Positions 15,116 through 23,032 are shown, counted from the stretch's first letter. The stretch: 35,422 bases of DNA from Deltaproteobacteria bacterium (GCA_016193465.1 JACPSE010000013.1:1-35422); one strand, 5' to 3'. Translations and numbers: made by a program. The notes: generated from the letters alone by a model not told the origin.

Positions 15116-15754
15116 TCAAGGTTTCACTTTTCCCGATGAAGATATTTTTTTTAGATCCTTTTCCATAGCAGCCTCGAAGACCTGAAAGGGTTGCGCCCCT
15201 ACAAGTAACTTACCGTTGAGAAAGAACGTTGGCGTTCCCCTAGCACCTAGAAAACCTCCTGTAGCGGTCTCACCTTCGACCTTCTTAAGATGTTTTCCTG
15301 AATCAAGACACTGGTTAAAGTCCTGACTCTTAAGTCCCAGCTCCTTAGCATAGCCTTTAAGCCTCCCGTTGGTAAAAGCCAAAGGGGAACCGGCGCTGGC
15401 AAAGAGCTTGTCATGGTACTCCCAGAACTTTCCCTGTTCTCCAGCGCATTCCGCAGCTTGGGCCGCCGCAACAGAATGCTTTCCCAGGATCGCAAGGTGG
15501 CGATAAACAAACTTGACCTTGCCCGTCCTGATATATTTCTTCTCGATTTGCGGTAAAGTCGTTTGCCAGAATTTTCGGCAGAAGCTGCATTGAAAGTCGG
15601 AAAACTCGATGAGTGTAACAGGAGCTTTATCGCTTCCTCTCTTCGGGCCGTCTTTGGCCAAATGAGCAAAAATCTCGTCTCCCTTTATTGGTTGAGCCAG
15701 AGCGCTCCCACTTAAGAGTAGAAGCAATATCAGGCTCCACATCGTAATCATCAT
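15116..15754 (-). CDS. DsbA-like periplasmic thiol-disulfide oxidoreductase
   Basis: 212 aa with a Sec signal (MWSLILLLLLSGSALAQ). The thioredoxin-fold core carries the active site FSDFQCSFCRKFW (CSFC) and, near the end, the cis-proline loop RGTPTFFLNGKLL. The helical insertion between them (GKHSVAAAQAAECAGEQGKFWEYHDKLF) is typical of the DsbA/thioredoxin_4 group. It should oxidise or isomerise disulfides in exported proteins, which suits the Cys-rich neighbours. An inverted repeat ACTGGT/ACCAGT (15778-15798) lies just upstream of the gene. It ends at TGA; nothing conserved follows, so that stop is real. Confidence 0.88.
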   Translation of the reverse strand: MMITMWSLILLLLLSGSALAQPIKGDEIFAHLAKDGPKRGSDKAPVTLIEFSDFQCSFCRKFWQTTLPQIEKKYIRTGKVKFVYRHLAILGKHSVAAAQAAECAGEQGKFWEYHDKLFASAGSPLAFTNGRLKGYAKELGLKSQDFNQCLDSGKHLKKVEGETATGGFLGARGTPTFFLNGKLLVGAQPFQVFEAAMEKDLKKISSSGKVKP

Positions 15755-15810
15755 TTTATTAACTCTTTCCGTTACTTACTGGTTCCCTAAATACCAGTCA
15801 GAAATCGCCC

Positions 15811-16389
15811 TTACGAAAAGGGGCCCCATGGTCCCTTCTTTCCAACGCGTGGGATGAACCGAGGGACCTGCTTCATGTACTCGCGATATTCCGGGAGGCG
15901 CTGCAACAGATCAATCTCCTCCAATCTTGCCTGAATAATTAGCCAGACGAAACCGAAAGCACAGGCCAGGACAAATGTCGAAGTCGGTTTAAGCAGTGCC
16001 AGCCCGACACAGATCAACAGTCCGCCGGCATAAATCGGGTGGCGTACGTAGGCGTAAAGGCTCTGCCGCGCTAGCATGTCTCGCATCGAGGGCATGTGAG
16101 TTGGCTTACCCAGAACCAGATGTCCCCAGATGAACGGAACCGAGCCTGCCGAAACCAGTAGCCAACCGAGAGTGGATGTTGCCCTGCCGGCGATAAACAG
16201 CAAAGGTGAGTGCGGTAGCCACGCCAAGATAGCGCCGAAAAGCCATATTGGTATGCCCAGCAAGTTTCTTAAAATCCAGGTGGCAAGCTCGCCGCGTCGT
16301 TCGCCCCACCAGCGCGAGTAAGCGGCGGTGAAGGCACTGGCCCCAACCAAGGTGAAGCCGAGCAAAAGGGGAATCAGATAGAGGTACAT
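15811..16389 (-). CDS. Isoprenylcysteine carboxyl methyltransferase-like membrane protein
   Basis: 192 aa with about four to five membrane segments. The cofactor-binding end shows the family motifs: YAYVRHPIYAGGLL (the RHPxYxG motif) and ARLEEIDLLQRLPEYREYMKQVPRFIP. Bacterial members methylate small or lipid-like substrates with S-adenosylmethionine, and their targets are mostly unknown. GGAGGGAGGG lies nine bases before the ATG. It sits between the DsbA-like gene and an unknown membrane protein, so it is likely part of the same unit. Confidence 0.82.
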   Translation of the reverse strand: MYLYLIPLLLGFTLVGASAFTAAYSRWWGERRGELATWILRNLLGIPIWLFGAILAWLPHSPLLFIAGRATSTLGWLLVSAGSVPFIWGHLVLGKPTHMPSMRDMLARQSLYAYVRHPIYAGGLLICVGLALLKPTSTFVLACAFGFVWLIIQARLEEIDLLQRLPEYREYMKQVPRFIPRVGKKGPWGPFS

Positions 16390-16422
16390 ACGGGTCGCCC
16401 TCCCTCCAGGGAAAGTGGAAGA

Positions 16423-16872
16423 CTACGTGTGAGCCCTGGAAAATCTGATAACTTTGCTCCCGATGTAGGTAATGCCGGCCGCGTTCGAAGCCAGGCCGAA
16501 CCAAAACAATTCAGTCTGATACTGGGCGACCAGGGTGATTATTCCGGCGGTACCCAGTACGGGAAGAATGTTGGTGAGGTAGTGAGCACAGCAGGAAATC
16601 ATGGCGGCCGTTGATGTCGTTCCAGATACGGCAAGGACTTTGCCCGAACCATCACCTTGATGAACAGCCCCCCTGAGGTAAGTGTAAAGCCCGGTCTGGA
16701 TTCCAAAGCCAACCGCTAAGCTCACGATGAAATACCAAAACGTGTAGAATTGATCGAGGGTGAAATCCCAACCTGAAACAGCCGTCAGGATCAAAAGGTA
16801 TGCGCTCAAGAGAGCCAGCATCCCCAGAATCCCTGTCACTGATGCACCAAAAATTACGTTTAATCGGCTCAT
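16423..16872 (-). CDS. Four-helix membrane protein with a CC-x-H motif, unknown function
   Basis: 149 aa. Four hydrophobic segments are visible, at about residues 5-30, 45-65, 82-108 and 115-137. The third holds MISCCAHYLTNILPVLG, with adjacent cysteines and a histidine in a membrane setting, a possible metal or redox site. I do not recognise a family with certainty. Its neighbours point to periplasmic metal or thiol homeostasis. The start is the first ATG; no strong ribosome site precedes it. Confidence 0.7.
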   Translation of the reverse strand: MSRLNVIFGASVTGILGMLALLSAYLLILTAVSGWDFTLDQFYTFWYFIVSLAVGFGIQTGLYTYLRGAVHQGDGSGKVLAVSGTTSTAAMISCCAHYLTNILPVLGTAGIITLVAQYQTELFWFGLASNAAGITYIGSKVIRFSRAHT

Positions 16873-16960
16873 ATACTTTGTCTGTTTCTACTAGCCCTTT
16901 GGATTTACGGAGCACCAAGTCAAAAGAAGGCGTCCCAAATTTTCAGCGGCACGCACCCTC

Positions 16961-17335
16961 TCAACCACTTGTCGCCTGATTTTGACGCCTCAGCTGTTTT
17001 CGGACTGCAAGTTCCATCCTCTTTAACCCTATGACTTCCACAGATTCGCCGACTGAAAGAGCCTCGTCGCAGATGGCGTCCCAGATCTCGCCTTTAACAA
17101 ACACTTTGTGTGTTCTCTTTCCATTCTGGATGACTTGGCCAACCGCACCTATCATTCCCTCAATCCCAGTGGTCACCGGCCTTCGCATATCCCTCCAGAT
17201 CAGCCAGTAAAGGAGCGCGCAGATGAGCAAGATAAGGAAGTAAAGCAGGATCGCCTGCTCGAAAGGCAGGAACAAAAAGAGGAGTAAGGAAGCGAACGGA
17301 AGCACAATGAGGATGTGACACATAGCAATTGTCAT
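16961..17335 (-). CDS. NfeD-like short membrane protein
   Basis: 124 aa: two membrane segments (residues 5-50) followed by an OB-fold NfeD domain, GIEGMIGAVGQVIQ then VFVKGEIWDAICDEALSVGESVEVIGL. NfeD proteins usually work with SPFH (stomatin/flotillin) proteins in membrane organisation, but no SPFH gene is in this window. The ATG at 17335 overlaps the TGA of the IscA gene as ATGA, so it is translated together with it. An in-frame ATG ten codons earlier is inside iscA and is not preferred. Confidence 0.78.
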   Translation of the reverse strand: MTIAMCHILIVLPFASLLLFLFLPFEQAILLYFLILLICALLYWLIWRDMRRPVTTGIEGMIGAVGQVIQNGKRTHKVFVKGEIWDAICDEALSVGESVEVIGLKRMELAVRKQLRRQNQATSG

Positions 17336-17685
17336 TCGAATATGTCGTGATGACCGCAAGGGCATTTGGCTATGACATTGGGATTGTTGACCTTGAACCC
17401 GGCCTCCATGGATGTTTCGATGTAGTCCAGCTCCGCGCCTTTAAGGTACTTCGCGCTGGAGGGATCGATGCACAGTTTAATCCCGTTGTGCTCTAAGACT
17501 TCGTCATCGGTTCTAGTCGTGTCTTCCAATGCAAGCGTGTTTGCAAAACCCTTGCCGCCCATACAGTGCGTTCGAACCAAAGCCAGCCTTAAACCTATTC
17601 CTGGCTGACTCTCCCTGGCCATGATCCCCCGCAGCGTAGACGCCGCCTTATCCGTAATCGTTACTAGCTTTTCATCTGCGTCCAT
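17332..17685 (-). CDS. IscA/HesB-family iron-sulfur carrier
   Basis: 117 aa, cytoplasmic. The three conserved cluster/iron ligands are Cys41 (RTHCMGGKGF) and Cys108 with Cys110 (AKCPCGHHDIFE); the end reads CPCG rather than the more common CGCG. A-type carriers deliver [2Fe-2S] or [4Fe-4S] clusters to target enzymes, and the locus has many cluster proteins. AAGGAGG lies eight bases before the ATG. HesB-like selenoproteins are known in anaerobes, but here all three positions are encoded as Cys, so this one is not Sec-dependent. Confidence 0.88.
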   Translation of the reverse strand: MDADEKLVTITDKAASTLRGIMARESQPGIGLRLALVRTHCMGGKGFANTLALEDTTRTDDEVLEHNGIKLCIDPSSAKYLKGAELDYIETSMEAGFKVNNPNVIAKCPCGHHDIFE

Positions 17686-17806
17686 CGGCTTGACCTCCTT
17701 ATTTATCCAGAAGGCTCGGGAGACCTATCTCCGCATCCTACAGCCGCCATTCCCCATGCCTCTCCCTCCCATCATCTCGGCCATCGCTGTCTCATATCAA
17801 TCATCA

Positions 17807-18283
17807 TCACCCACTCTTTCCTCCCTGGCGTTTGTCGAGCAGAGGAAAACCCTTCTTCTGCCATTCACGCATGCCCTCTTTTAAATTCCAGACGTTCCTA
17901 TAGCCCAGCCTCACCATTGTCTCAGCGGCAATGGCGCTCATTCGGCCGCTCATGCAGTAAAGCATGGCATCCCTAGAACGGGGAAGTTTGTCGAGATGCT
18001 TCTCGACCTCCTCATAGGGGATAAAGGCATCGGTCTGGGGAAGCTCGCCTTCATACGGGATGTGAACATTGATGAGCGGGAAGTCTTTCTTCTGAAGCAT
18101 GATGCGCCAAAGCTCGCCTGATCCAACATTACGGTAACTGCCTCCGCTCACTTTTACGCTCTCCCCTTCGACTCTCGCGCTCAGCCTCTGCTGCGACCCG
18201 CTCTGCCCAGCAACAGGAAGAGGCCATCCGAGCAACATTATGGTGAGCGACACGAGAGCGAACCAGATCCTTAGCTTTTCCAC
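17807..18283 (-). CDS. Exported rhodanese-like protein
   Basis: 158 aa with a Sec signal (LRIWFALVSLTIMLLGWPLPVAGQ). The rhodanese domain follows: LWRIMLQKKDFPLINVHIPYEGELP and the active loop LYCMSGRMSA with the sulfur-accepting cysteine. The C-terminal helix MVRLGYRNVWNLKEGMREWQ is typical. It would handle persulfide or thiol transfer in the periplasm. GTG at 18283 is chosen because AGAGGG precedes it at seven bases and the signal peptide begins right after. An upstream ATG at 18376 would give a 31-residue non-signal extension. Confidence 0.85.
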   Translation of the reverse strand: MEKLRIWFALVSLTIMLLGWPLPVAGQSGSQQRLSARVEGESVKVSGGSYRNVGSGELWRIMLQKKDFPLINVHIPYEGELPQTDAFIPYEEVEKHLDKLPRSRDAMLYCMSGRMSAIAAETMVRLGYRNVWNLKEGMREWQKKGFPLLDKRQGGKSG

Positions 18284-18405
18284 GGTATTTCCCTCTCTTC
18301 TTACAGCAAACTTCGAGCCCTTAGACCCGGCAATTATACAGCTAATATAGCAGCGGCTAAATTTTCGTGCTTTCATAGCCTATCCCCCCAAACATTGTCC
18401 CGTTG

Positions 18406-18876
18406 CTACATGCGGCTGTACTTTCGATCGATCTGGCTGCGAATCTCCGCCATGTTGTAGCCTTGCTTTATCATTTGAGACGCATCCAGCGCCTCGTTCT
18501 GACAATAGTTCTCTCAGGTCGCCGCGTGGCTATCGACGAAGCAAGAGAGAAGGGTAAGGTGTCCCATGTGTTTATCGCATTCGCAATAGCAATAGAGCTG
18601 GTCGAGAATATCCGGAATCTCCTGGGCCACTTGATAAGCCATGGCTGTCTTTCCGACAAAAAGGGCTGGCGCCAGAGGTATTTTCGTCTCCCGCCTTACA
18701 TAGCCGCTGGAAGCCTTTGGCTCACCACTTGAAAGGCGGCTTGGACCCTTGGTGTAAAACCAAGCCGATACAAACAATACGATGACTAAGGCGATTACCA
18801 GACCAGCGACCCCAAAACCCCGTCGTTTCATGCCGGCCTGTTTTTTAGCCTTGTTTTCTCGTCTCTTTTTACCCAC
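18406..18876 (-). CDS. CYCxC-motif membrane-anchored protein with in-frame UGA, probable selenoprotein
   Basis: 156 aa if the TGA at 18514-18516 is read as selenocysteine (residue 121); 120 aa if it is a stop. One membrane anchor (residues 21-41) is followed by the family core QLYCYCECDKHMGH (Cys96, 98, 100) and LSCFVDSHAAT. Beyond the UGA the same frame continues with ENYCQNEALDASQMIKQGY and AEIRSQIDRKY, the tail expected for PCYCGC-type proteins, whose HAA-x-C-x2-C element has Cys where the UGA lies. A SECIS-like hairpin follows. The start is GTG with AAGGGG upstream. The family is probably a metal-binding or redox protein of copper clusters; function unknown. Confidence 0.85.
18477..18495 (-). 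promoter_or_regulatory. SECIS-like hairpin downstream of the in-frame UGA of the CYCxC gene
   Basis: On the minus strand GAGGCGC pairs with GCGTCTC (seven pairs, one G-U) around the loop TGGAT. The loop begins 25 nucleotides after the UGA at 18514-18516. Bacterial SECIS elements lie inside the coding region 16-37 nucleotides from the UGA and need a G at one of the first two loop positions, which this loop has. Confidence 0.65.
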
Positions 18877-18888
18877 GATGACCCCTTT

Positions 18889-18960
18889 CTATTTCCATAG
18901 TTTTTTTCCTGCCTTCTTGTTTGACGAGATCCCCGGTTTTTCTCTCGACGGCTGTTTCAT
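18889..18960 (-). CDS. Possible 23-residue basic peptide
   Basis: An ATG overlapping the TGA of the upstream secreted-protein gene (ATGA) opens a frame of 23 codons, rich in Lys and Arg (it begins MKQPSREKPG). The stop lies just before the ribosome site of the CYCxC gene. The coupling arrangement is the only support; it may serve merely to keep ribosomes moving to the next gene, or be chance. Confidence 0.25.
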   Translation of the reverse strand: MKQPSREKPGISSNKKAGKKLWK

Positions 18961-19391
18961 TGAGAAAGATCCCAGCGTAAAGACCGCTCTTTAACTCCGG
19001 CAATGTCTTTGATAACCAACTCCAGCCATCGAGTCTCTGGGGAGACTTTAGGAAAAATCACGGTAATCTGTCTGTGGTGGCCGCTCCCCTTGTTGTCCAC
19101 TCGTGTCGATTGATAGGTTTTACCTGTTTCATCACGCAGGAGACTCAAATCTTTCAGGTCATATTCATCCAGATCAACCGAGTGTGTGTCCAGGGTCACC
19201 TGGAAACGGACGTCCCCTGGGCTATGAGGGTTCAGATAGGTCGCTTTTACAGTGACACCACCTCCGGAATGAGTGCGTGTCAACCCAGAAGCTGCTGCGT
19301 CGACGCCATCACTGACCATAACCAAGCTCACCAAAAGCAACCATGTTGATAGGCCAAAGGCGGTTTTGAGTATTTCAAACTTGCCAACCAT
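18957..19391 (-). CDS. Secreted beta-sandwich protein of copper clusters, unknown function
   Basis: 144 aa with a signal peptide (LSTWLLLVSLVMVSDGVDA). The mature part is about 110 residues of alternating strands: VTVKATYLNP, VRFQVTLDTHSVDLDEYDLKDLSLLRDE, and HHRQITVIFPK. It contains no cysteine. I recall similar proteins next to CYCxC-type and copper genes but know no function. AAGGAGG lies before the ATG. It is downstream of copA on the same strand and upstream of the probable selenoprotein. Confidence 0.72.
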   Translation of the reverse strand: MVGKFEILKTAFGLSTWLLLVSLVMVSDGVDAAASGLTRTHSGGGVTVKATYLNPHSPGDVRFQVTLDTHSVDLDEYDLKDLSLLRDETGKTYQSTRVDNKGSGHHRQITVIFPKVSPETRWLELVIKDIAGVKERSLRWDLSQ

Positions 19392-19401
19392 GATGTCCTC
19401 C

Positions 19402-19546
19402 TTAGACTCTTTTCATGTTTCCTAAACGAATATTAACGACAGGACCACCATCAAAAAGCGACAGAATCCCGCCCCCCCTTAATGCGCGTGGAGGCATTTT
19501 TGGCAATCGCCTTATAGGCCCCTCTACTTATTAACTGAACGATCAT
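19402..19546 (-). pseudogene. Relic of a PII-like gene, truncated and frameshifted
   Basis: Just after copA an ATG overlapping its TGA opens a frame that reads AIAKNASTRIKGG. After one base is removed from a run of seven G (19472-19478 on the plus strand, as C) it continues GILSLFDGGPVVNIR. This matches the end of the intact PII-like protein at 25723 (ASTGIEGDGILSVFDLGTVVNIR) in most positions, and the DNA is also similar. The N-terminal two thirds are missing. It is a decayed or laterally broken copy; the homopolymer could also be a sequencing error, but that does not restore the lost part. Confidence 0.7.
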
Positions 19547-22062
19547 CCCACGTGATGAGCCACTTCTTTCTCTGAAAAATCCAACTCTTTTCGAACAGCG
19601 ACTTTCCGATCTCCTTCCAGCCCCATCTCCATGGGCGGCTTGAAGCGGCGCAGCCGCAAAGCATTGCTGACCACGGAAACCGAACTGGCCGCCATGGCGG
19701 CGGCGGCGATGACCGGCGACAGCAGCAGACCAAAAAAGGGATAGAGAACTCCGGCCGCCACAGGGATCAGGGCCGTGTTGTATCCAAAGGCCCAGAAGAG
19801 ATTTTGTTTGATATTGCGCATGGTGGCCTTGGACAGGGCGATGGCCGTGACCACCCCTCGCAGGTCACCGGACATGAGGGTGATATCCGCCGCCTCCATG
19901 GCCACATCGGTGCCCGTGCCAATGGCAATCCCCACATCGGCCTGCGCCAGAGCAGGCGCATCGTTGATACCGTCGCCTACCATGCCAACAACGTAGCCTT
20001 CTTCCCGCAGCTTTTTTACCTCCCTTGCCTTATCTTCGGGTAGAACTTCGGCAAGTACGCGATCAATTCCCACTTGCTTTGCTATTGCCTCTGCAGTGCG
20101 CCGGTTGTCGCCGGTGATCATCACCACCTTAAGGCCAAGCTGGTGGAGCTGATGTGCCGCCTCGACGGAATTGGCTTTAAGCGTGTCCGCAACGGCAATA
20201 ATCCCTGCCGGCCTCCCGTCTACCGTCACGTACATCGGTGTCTTGCCCTGCTCCGATAACCTCTGAGCCTCATCCTCGAGCCCGTTGAGAGAGATTCCTT
20301 GTTCAACCATTAATTTTCGGTTCCCCACGACGACCCTATGGCCGTGAATGCGGGCTGAAATTCCCTTTCCGGGTATGGCGGAAAAATCTTGCGGATCGAA
20401 AAGCCCGACGCTTCTTTCCGTAGCGCCTCGCACAATAGCCTCGCCTAATGGATGCTCCGATCCCCGTTCAGCCGACGCTGCCAGCACAAGCAGCGTCTCT
20501 TTGTTAAAGCCATCCACAGCCCGCACATCGGTCAAAGCCGGCTCCCCTTTTGTTAAGGTTCCCGTCTTGTCAAAGATCAAGGCTGTAAGCTTGTGCGCTG
20601 TCTCCAACGCTTCGCCGCTACGAATCAAGATACCGTTCTCTGCTCCCTTGCCTGTCCCGACCATGATGGAAGTAGGGGTGGCCAAACCTAGCGCGCAGGG
20701 ACAGGCAATGATGAGAACGGCCACGAAGTTGAGGAGGGCATAGGTTAAGGCGGGCGCAGGACCCCAGAGATACCAGATAATGGCGGTGACGGTAGCAATG
20801 GCGATGACTGTCGGCACGAAATAGCTCGTGACTTTATCCACCAGGCGCTGTATAGGCGCCTTGGAACCTTGTGCCTCCTCCACCAATTTGATGATCTGGG
20901 CGAGCACGGTGTCCTTGCCGACTTTCGTGGCCGCAAACTTAAACGCTCCTGTCTTGTTGATCGTAGCGCCGATGATTTCATCGCCGACCTTTTTATCCAC
21001 CGGCATACTCTCACCGGTGATCATCGACTCGTCTATGCTGGAGTATCCCTCGCGAATAATCCCATCCACCGGAATTTTCTCTCCGGGCCGTACCAGGATA
21101 AGGTCTCCCGGAACTACCTGCTCCACGGGGATGTCCTGTTCTCTCCCATCTCGGACGACACGCGCGGTCTTGGCCTGCATGCCCATGAGCTTTTTGATCG
21201 CCTCAGAAGTCCGCCCTCGGGCTATCGCCTCCAGATAACGTCCCAGCAGGATCAGCGTGATGATGATGGTGGAGGTGTCAAAATAAACCTCTCGCGCCAC
21301 TCCTTGAGCCTCGAAAAACGAGGGAAAGAGGATAAGCCCGATACTGTACAGGTAAGCAGCGGTTGTGCCGACAGCGATCAAGGTATTCATATCCGAGGTC
21401 CTGTGCTTCAGTGCCGCCCATGCCCCCTTGTAAAACTGCCAGCCGACCCAGAACTGGACGGGAGTCGTGAGAATCCAGACAACAACGAAGTTCTGCAGGA
21501 GATCGGGAACCCAAGGGAAAAGAGAGGGATAGCTGCCGAAGAAAACCGGAATGCTGATCAGCGCGCCGACAGCAATTTTGACCCTCAGCTCTTTTACTTT
21601 GGCCTCGTGATCGGCCTTTTCCCGGTCAACTCCTGCTTCCTCCAGCGGAAGGGCCTCGTATCCCGCTTCCGCCACAGAACGACTTATTGATTCCACATCC
21701 AGCACACCTGGCAGATACTCAACTACGGCCTTCTCGGTTGCAAAATTGACGTTTGCCTGGAGAACACCATCAAGGCCGCGTAACACTTGCTCAATTTTGC
21801 CTACGCAGGAAGCGCAGCTCATTCCTCGAACGCCTAAAGTAACTTTCTCCGTGAGCACCTCATAACCCGCGTTAGACACGGCCTTAACGAGCTGTCCTGG
21901 AGCTACTTGAGTTGATTCGAAACGCACGGATGCCTGCTCAGTCGCAAAATTCACCCGAGCCTCCCGCACACCTGAAACCTCAGACAAGGCCTTTTCAATA
22001 TGCGCCACACAAGACGCGCAGCTCATGCCTGTAATCTTTAGGGTAAGCTCTCTCTCTGCCAT
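19543..22062 (-). CDS. copA: Copper-exporting P1B-type ATPase with two N-terminal metal-binding domains
   Basis: 839 aa, inner membrane. Two HMA domains each carry GMSCASC (first at residues 12-18, second about 70 residues later). The pump core has all P1B motifs: TGES in the actuator, [13 protein letters not shown] in the transport helix, [10 protein letters not shown] with the phosphorylated Asp, SEHPLG, and [10 protein letters not shown]. The CPC motif and Cys-Cys HMAs indicate Cu(I) export. AAAGGAGG lies just before the ATG at 22062; the open frame upstream is non-family and overlaps the small Cys/His gene. Its likely control is the MarR-type regulator whose operator precedes the small gene. 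The last codon overlaps the PII relic. Confidence 0.95.
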   Translation of the reverse strand: MAERELTLKITGMSCASCVAHIEKALSEVSGVREARVNFATEQASVRFESTQVAPGQLVKAVSNAGYEVLTEKVTLGVRGMSCASCVGKIEQVLRGLDGVLQANVNFATEKAVVEYLPGVLDVESISRSVAEAGYEALPLEEAGVDREKADHEAKVKELRVKIAVGALISIPVFFGSYPSLFPWVPDLLQNFVVVWILTTPVQFWVGWQFYKGAWAALKHRTSDMNTLIAVGTTAAYLYSIGLILFPSFFEAQGVAREVYFDTSTIIITLILLGRYLEAIARGRTSEAIKKLMGMQAKTARVVRDGREQDIPVEQVVPGDLILVRPGEKIPVDGIIREGYSSIDESMITGESMPVDKKVGDEIIGATINKTGAFKFAATKVGKDTVLAQIIKLVEEAQGSKAPIQRLVDKVTSYFVPTVIAIATVTAIIWYLWGPAPALTYALLNFVAVLIIACPCALGLATPTSIMVGTGKGAENGILIRSGEALETAHKLTALIFDKTGTLTKGEPALTDVRAVDGFNKETLLVLAASAERGSEHPLGEAIVRGATERSVGLFDPQDFSAIPGKGISARIHGHRVVVGNRKLMVEQGISLNGLEDEAQRLSEQGKTPMYVTVDGRPAGIIAVADTLKANSVEAAHQLHQLGLKVVMITGDNRRTAEAIAKQVGIDRVLAEVLPEDKAREVKKLREEGYVVGMVGDGINDAPALAQADVGIAIGTGTDVAMEAADITLMSGDLRGVVTAIALSKATMRNIKQNLFWAFGYNTALIPVAAGVLYPFFGLLLSPVIAAAAMAASSVSVVSNALRLRRFKPPMEMGLEGDRKVAVRKELDFSEKEVAHHVG

Positions 22063-22151
22063 CACGACCTCCTTTATAAGTTTTGGTAGCGATTCCAATA
22101 CCTGCCGATCTCTCGATGCTATCTCGAAAGCCGGTAACCTATCGCCCGCGC

Positions 22152-22313
22152 TCAATGGCAGCTCTTTCCCTGCCCTTCCGATTCCTCCGGTGCCTCCTTC
22201 TTCCGCCGAGAAAGGTGCCCCGCCCCACAACAGCCAAACCCCAGGGTATGCATCCCGACAAACGCCAAAACGAGAACAATCCAAAACCAGTTATTCTGTA
22301 TAAACTCAACCAT
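22152..22313 (-). CDS. 53-residue single-span membrane protein with GCCGAGH motif, copA partner
   Basis: A small gene with AGGAGG upstream of its ATG (22313). One membrane helix ([17 protein letters not shown]) is followed by [13 protein letters not shown] and a charged tail ending KSCH. The Cys-Cys, His and Met residues at the membrane edge could hand metal to or from a pump. Short proteins of this look (DUF2933-like) are common before copper ATPases. It is the first gene after the operator at 22330 and 89 bp before copA, so the two are probably co-transcribed. Confidence 0.75.
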   Translation of the reverse strand: MVEFIQNNWFWIVLVLAFVGMHTLGFGCCGAGHLSRRKKEAPEESEGQGKSCH

Positions 22314-22329
22314 TACATGCCTCCTATTA

Positions 22330-22344
22330 GTTCGATTACCGAAA
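22330..22344. promoter_or_regulatory. Operator-like palindrome before the small membrane protein and copA
   Basis: GTTCGATTACCGAAA matches 12 of 15 positions of the perfect palindrome before the MarR gene (22825), with the same 6-3-6 layout. It lies 17 bp upstream of the start of the small gene, between it and the MarR stop. It is best explained as a second binding site of the same regulator. Confidence 0.55.
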
Positions 22345-22377
22345 TATCCACAATTAGGACTATCTGGAGAATTTTTT

Positions 22378-22821
22378 TTACTTTTTTACCGACCCCACAG
22401 CCTTCCCCAAGGCATCAAGCAAGGCATCCTGCTCCGCCGGTTTCAAGGCATCCATCATGCTAATTATCATTCCCATCTCGGCTTCCAGAAGTTCCTGATA
22501 GACCTTTTCCCCTTTTTTATCGAGCTCCACGTAAACCTTGCGTCTATCTTCCTCATCATCCCGTGTCCGCTTTACACACCCCTTGGCCACTAACCGGTCC
22601 ACGACCCCGGTCATGCTGCTCAGCACGAGCCCGCATCCTTTCGCGAGCTCGCTCATCGTGCATCTTCCGTTCCTACCCAGGATGTTACAGGCGAAGAGTT
22701 CGCTGCTGCTTAGCTCTGCCCCTGGTCCGTCGAGGGAGGGGCGGAGGTAAAAGCGCTTGATTAGCTCGTGCATGTAATCATCAAGCAGCTTAAGTTTGTC
22801 GCTTGCGCTTCGCTTCGCCAT
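22378..22821 (-). CDS. MarR-family regulator of the copA unit
   Basis: 147 aa, cytoplasmic. The winged helix is clear: CTMSELAKGCGLVLSSMTGVVDRLVAKGCVKRTRDDEEDRRKVYVELDKKG, with the DxRxxxVxLTxxG-like wing. The flanking helices form the usual dimer. Cys residues in the recognition region and in the wing (KGCVKR) might respond to thiol or metal stress, but that is inference. It sits just upstream of the small membrane gene and copA on the same strand. The perfect palindrome GTTCGACTATCGAAC lies four bases before the ATG, so it probably represses itself and the copper genes. No Shine-Dalgarno is visible; the leader is very short. Confidence 0.88.
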   Translation of the reverse strand: MAKRSASDKLKLLDDYMHELIKRFYLRPSLDGPGAELSSSELFACNILGRNGRCTMSELAKGCGLVLSSMTGVVDRLVAKGCVKRTRDDEEDRRKVYVELDKKGEKVYQELLEAEMGMIISMMDALKPAEQDALLDALGKAVGSVKK

Positions 22822-22824
22822 ATA

Positions 22825-22839
22825 GTTCGACTATCGAAC
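22825..22839. promoter_or_regulatory. Perfect 15-bp palindrome, MarR operator
   Basis: GTTCGA, CTA, TCGAAC is an exact inverted repeat covering the predicted transcription start and ribosome-binding region of the MarR gene. A 12/15 copy lies at 22330 before the small gene and copA. The pairing of one regulator with two similar sites supports direct control. Confidence 0.65.
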
Positions 22840-22846
22840 AATTCGT

Positions 22847-22875
22847 AAAATAAACTATTTTGACCCCTCTGTCAA
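22847..22875 (-). promoter_or_regulatory. Sigma-70-type promoter of the MarR gene
   Basis: On the minus strand TTGACA (22875-22870) and TATTTT (22852-22847) are separated by 17 bases. The predicted start lies at the near edge of the palindrome at 22825-22839, so a bound regulator would block it. The -35 box overlaps the stop of the YHS relic. Confidence 0.65.
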
Positions 22876-22975
22876 GACCCCGGAAAAAATTCCCAGGGTT
22901 CCACGTACTTCTCTGGATCTTTTTGAAAAGCCCGCTTACAGGCTTCAGTGCAGAAGTGGTATGGTTGCCCTAGGA
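22872..22975 (-). pseudogene. C-terminal relic of a YHS-domain metal-binding protein
   Basis: The frame reads VLGQPYHFCTEACKRAFQKDPEKY and ends at a TGA. This is the second half of a YHS domain (YHFC-x3-C with the DPEKY tail), usually found with copper and heavy-metal ATPases. The first half with its CGM motif is absent: upstream in this frame is a TGA and then the hairpin at 22995. No usable start codon precedes the conserved part, so it appears to be a truncated remnant. Confidence 0.65.
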
Positions 22976-22994
22976 CTCATCTTGCCTCCCGCCC

Positions 22995-23021
22995 CTGGAG
23001 GGGGACCTGGTCCCCCTCCAG
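22995..23021. repeat. Perfect 12-bp stem-loop between two small genes
   Basis: CTGGAGGGGGAC and GTCCCCCTCCAG form a perfect 12-bp stem with a CTG loop, 11 bases after the stop of the small secreted-protein gene. An outer pair CCCTAGG (22968) and CCTAGGG (23026) flanks it. On neither strand does a T-run follow, so it is not a classic terminator; it may be a REP-like or mobile hairpin element that replaced the first half of the YHS gene. Confidence 0.6.
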
Positions 23022-23032
23022 AACGCCTAGGG

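Noticed and set aside
15061-15118. Read-through of the TGA of the DsbA-like gene as selenocysteine
   Set aside because: The following codons are not conserved-looking and the protein already has its full fold and CSFC site.
17332-17685. HesB-type selenoprotein in the IscA gene
   Set aside because: All three ligand positions are Cys codons; no in-frame TGA is present.
3170-22154. TGA as a sense codon in the whole genome
   Set aside because: TGA clearly ends many genes here, including ATGA couplings at 3170, 17332 and 19543 and the small copper gene at 22152.
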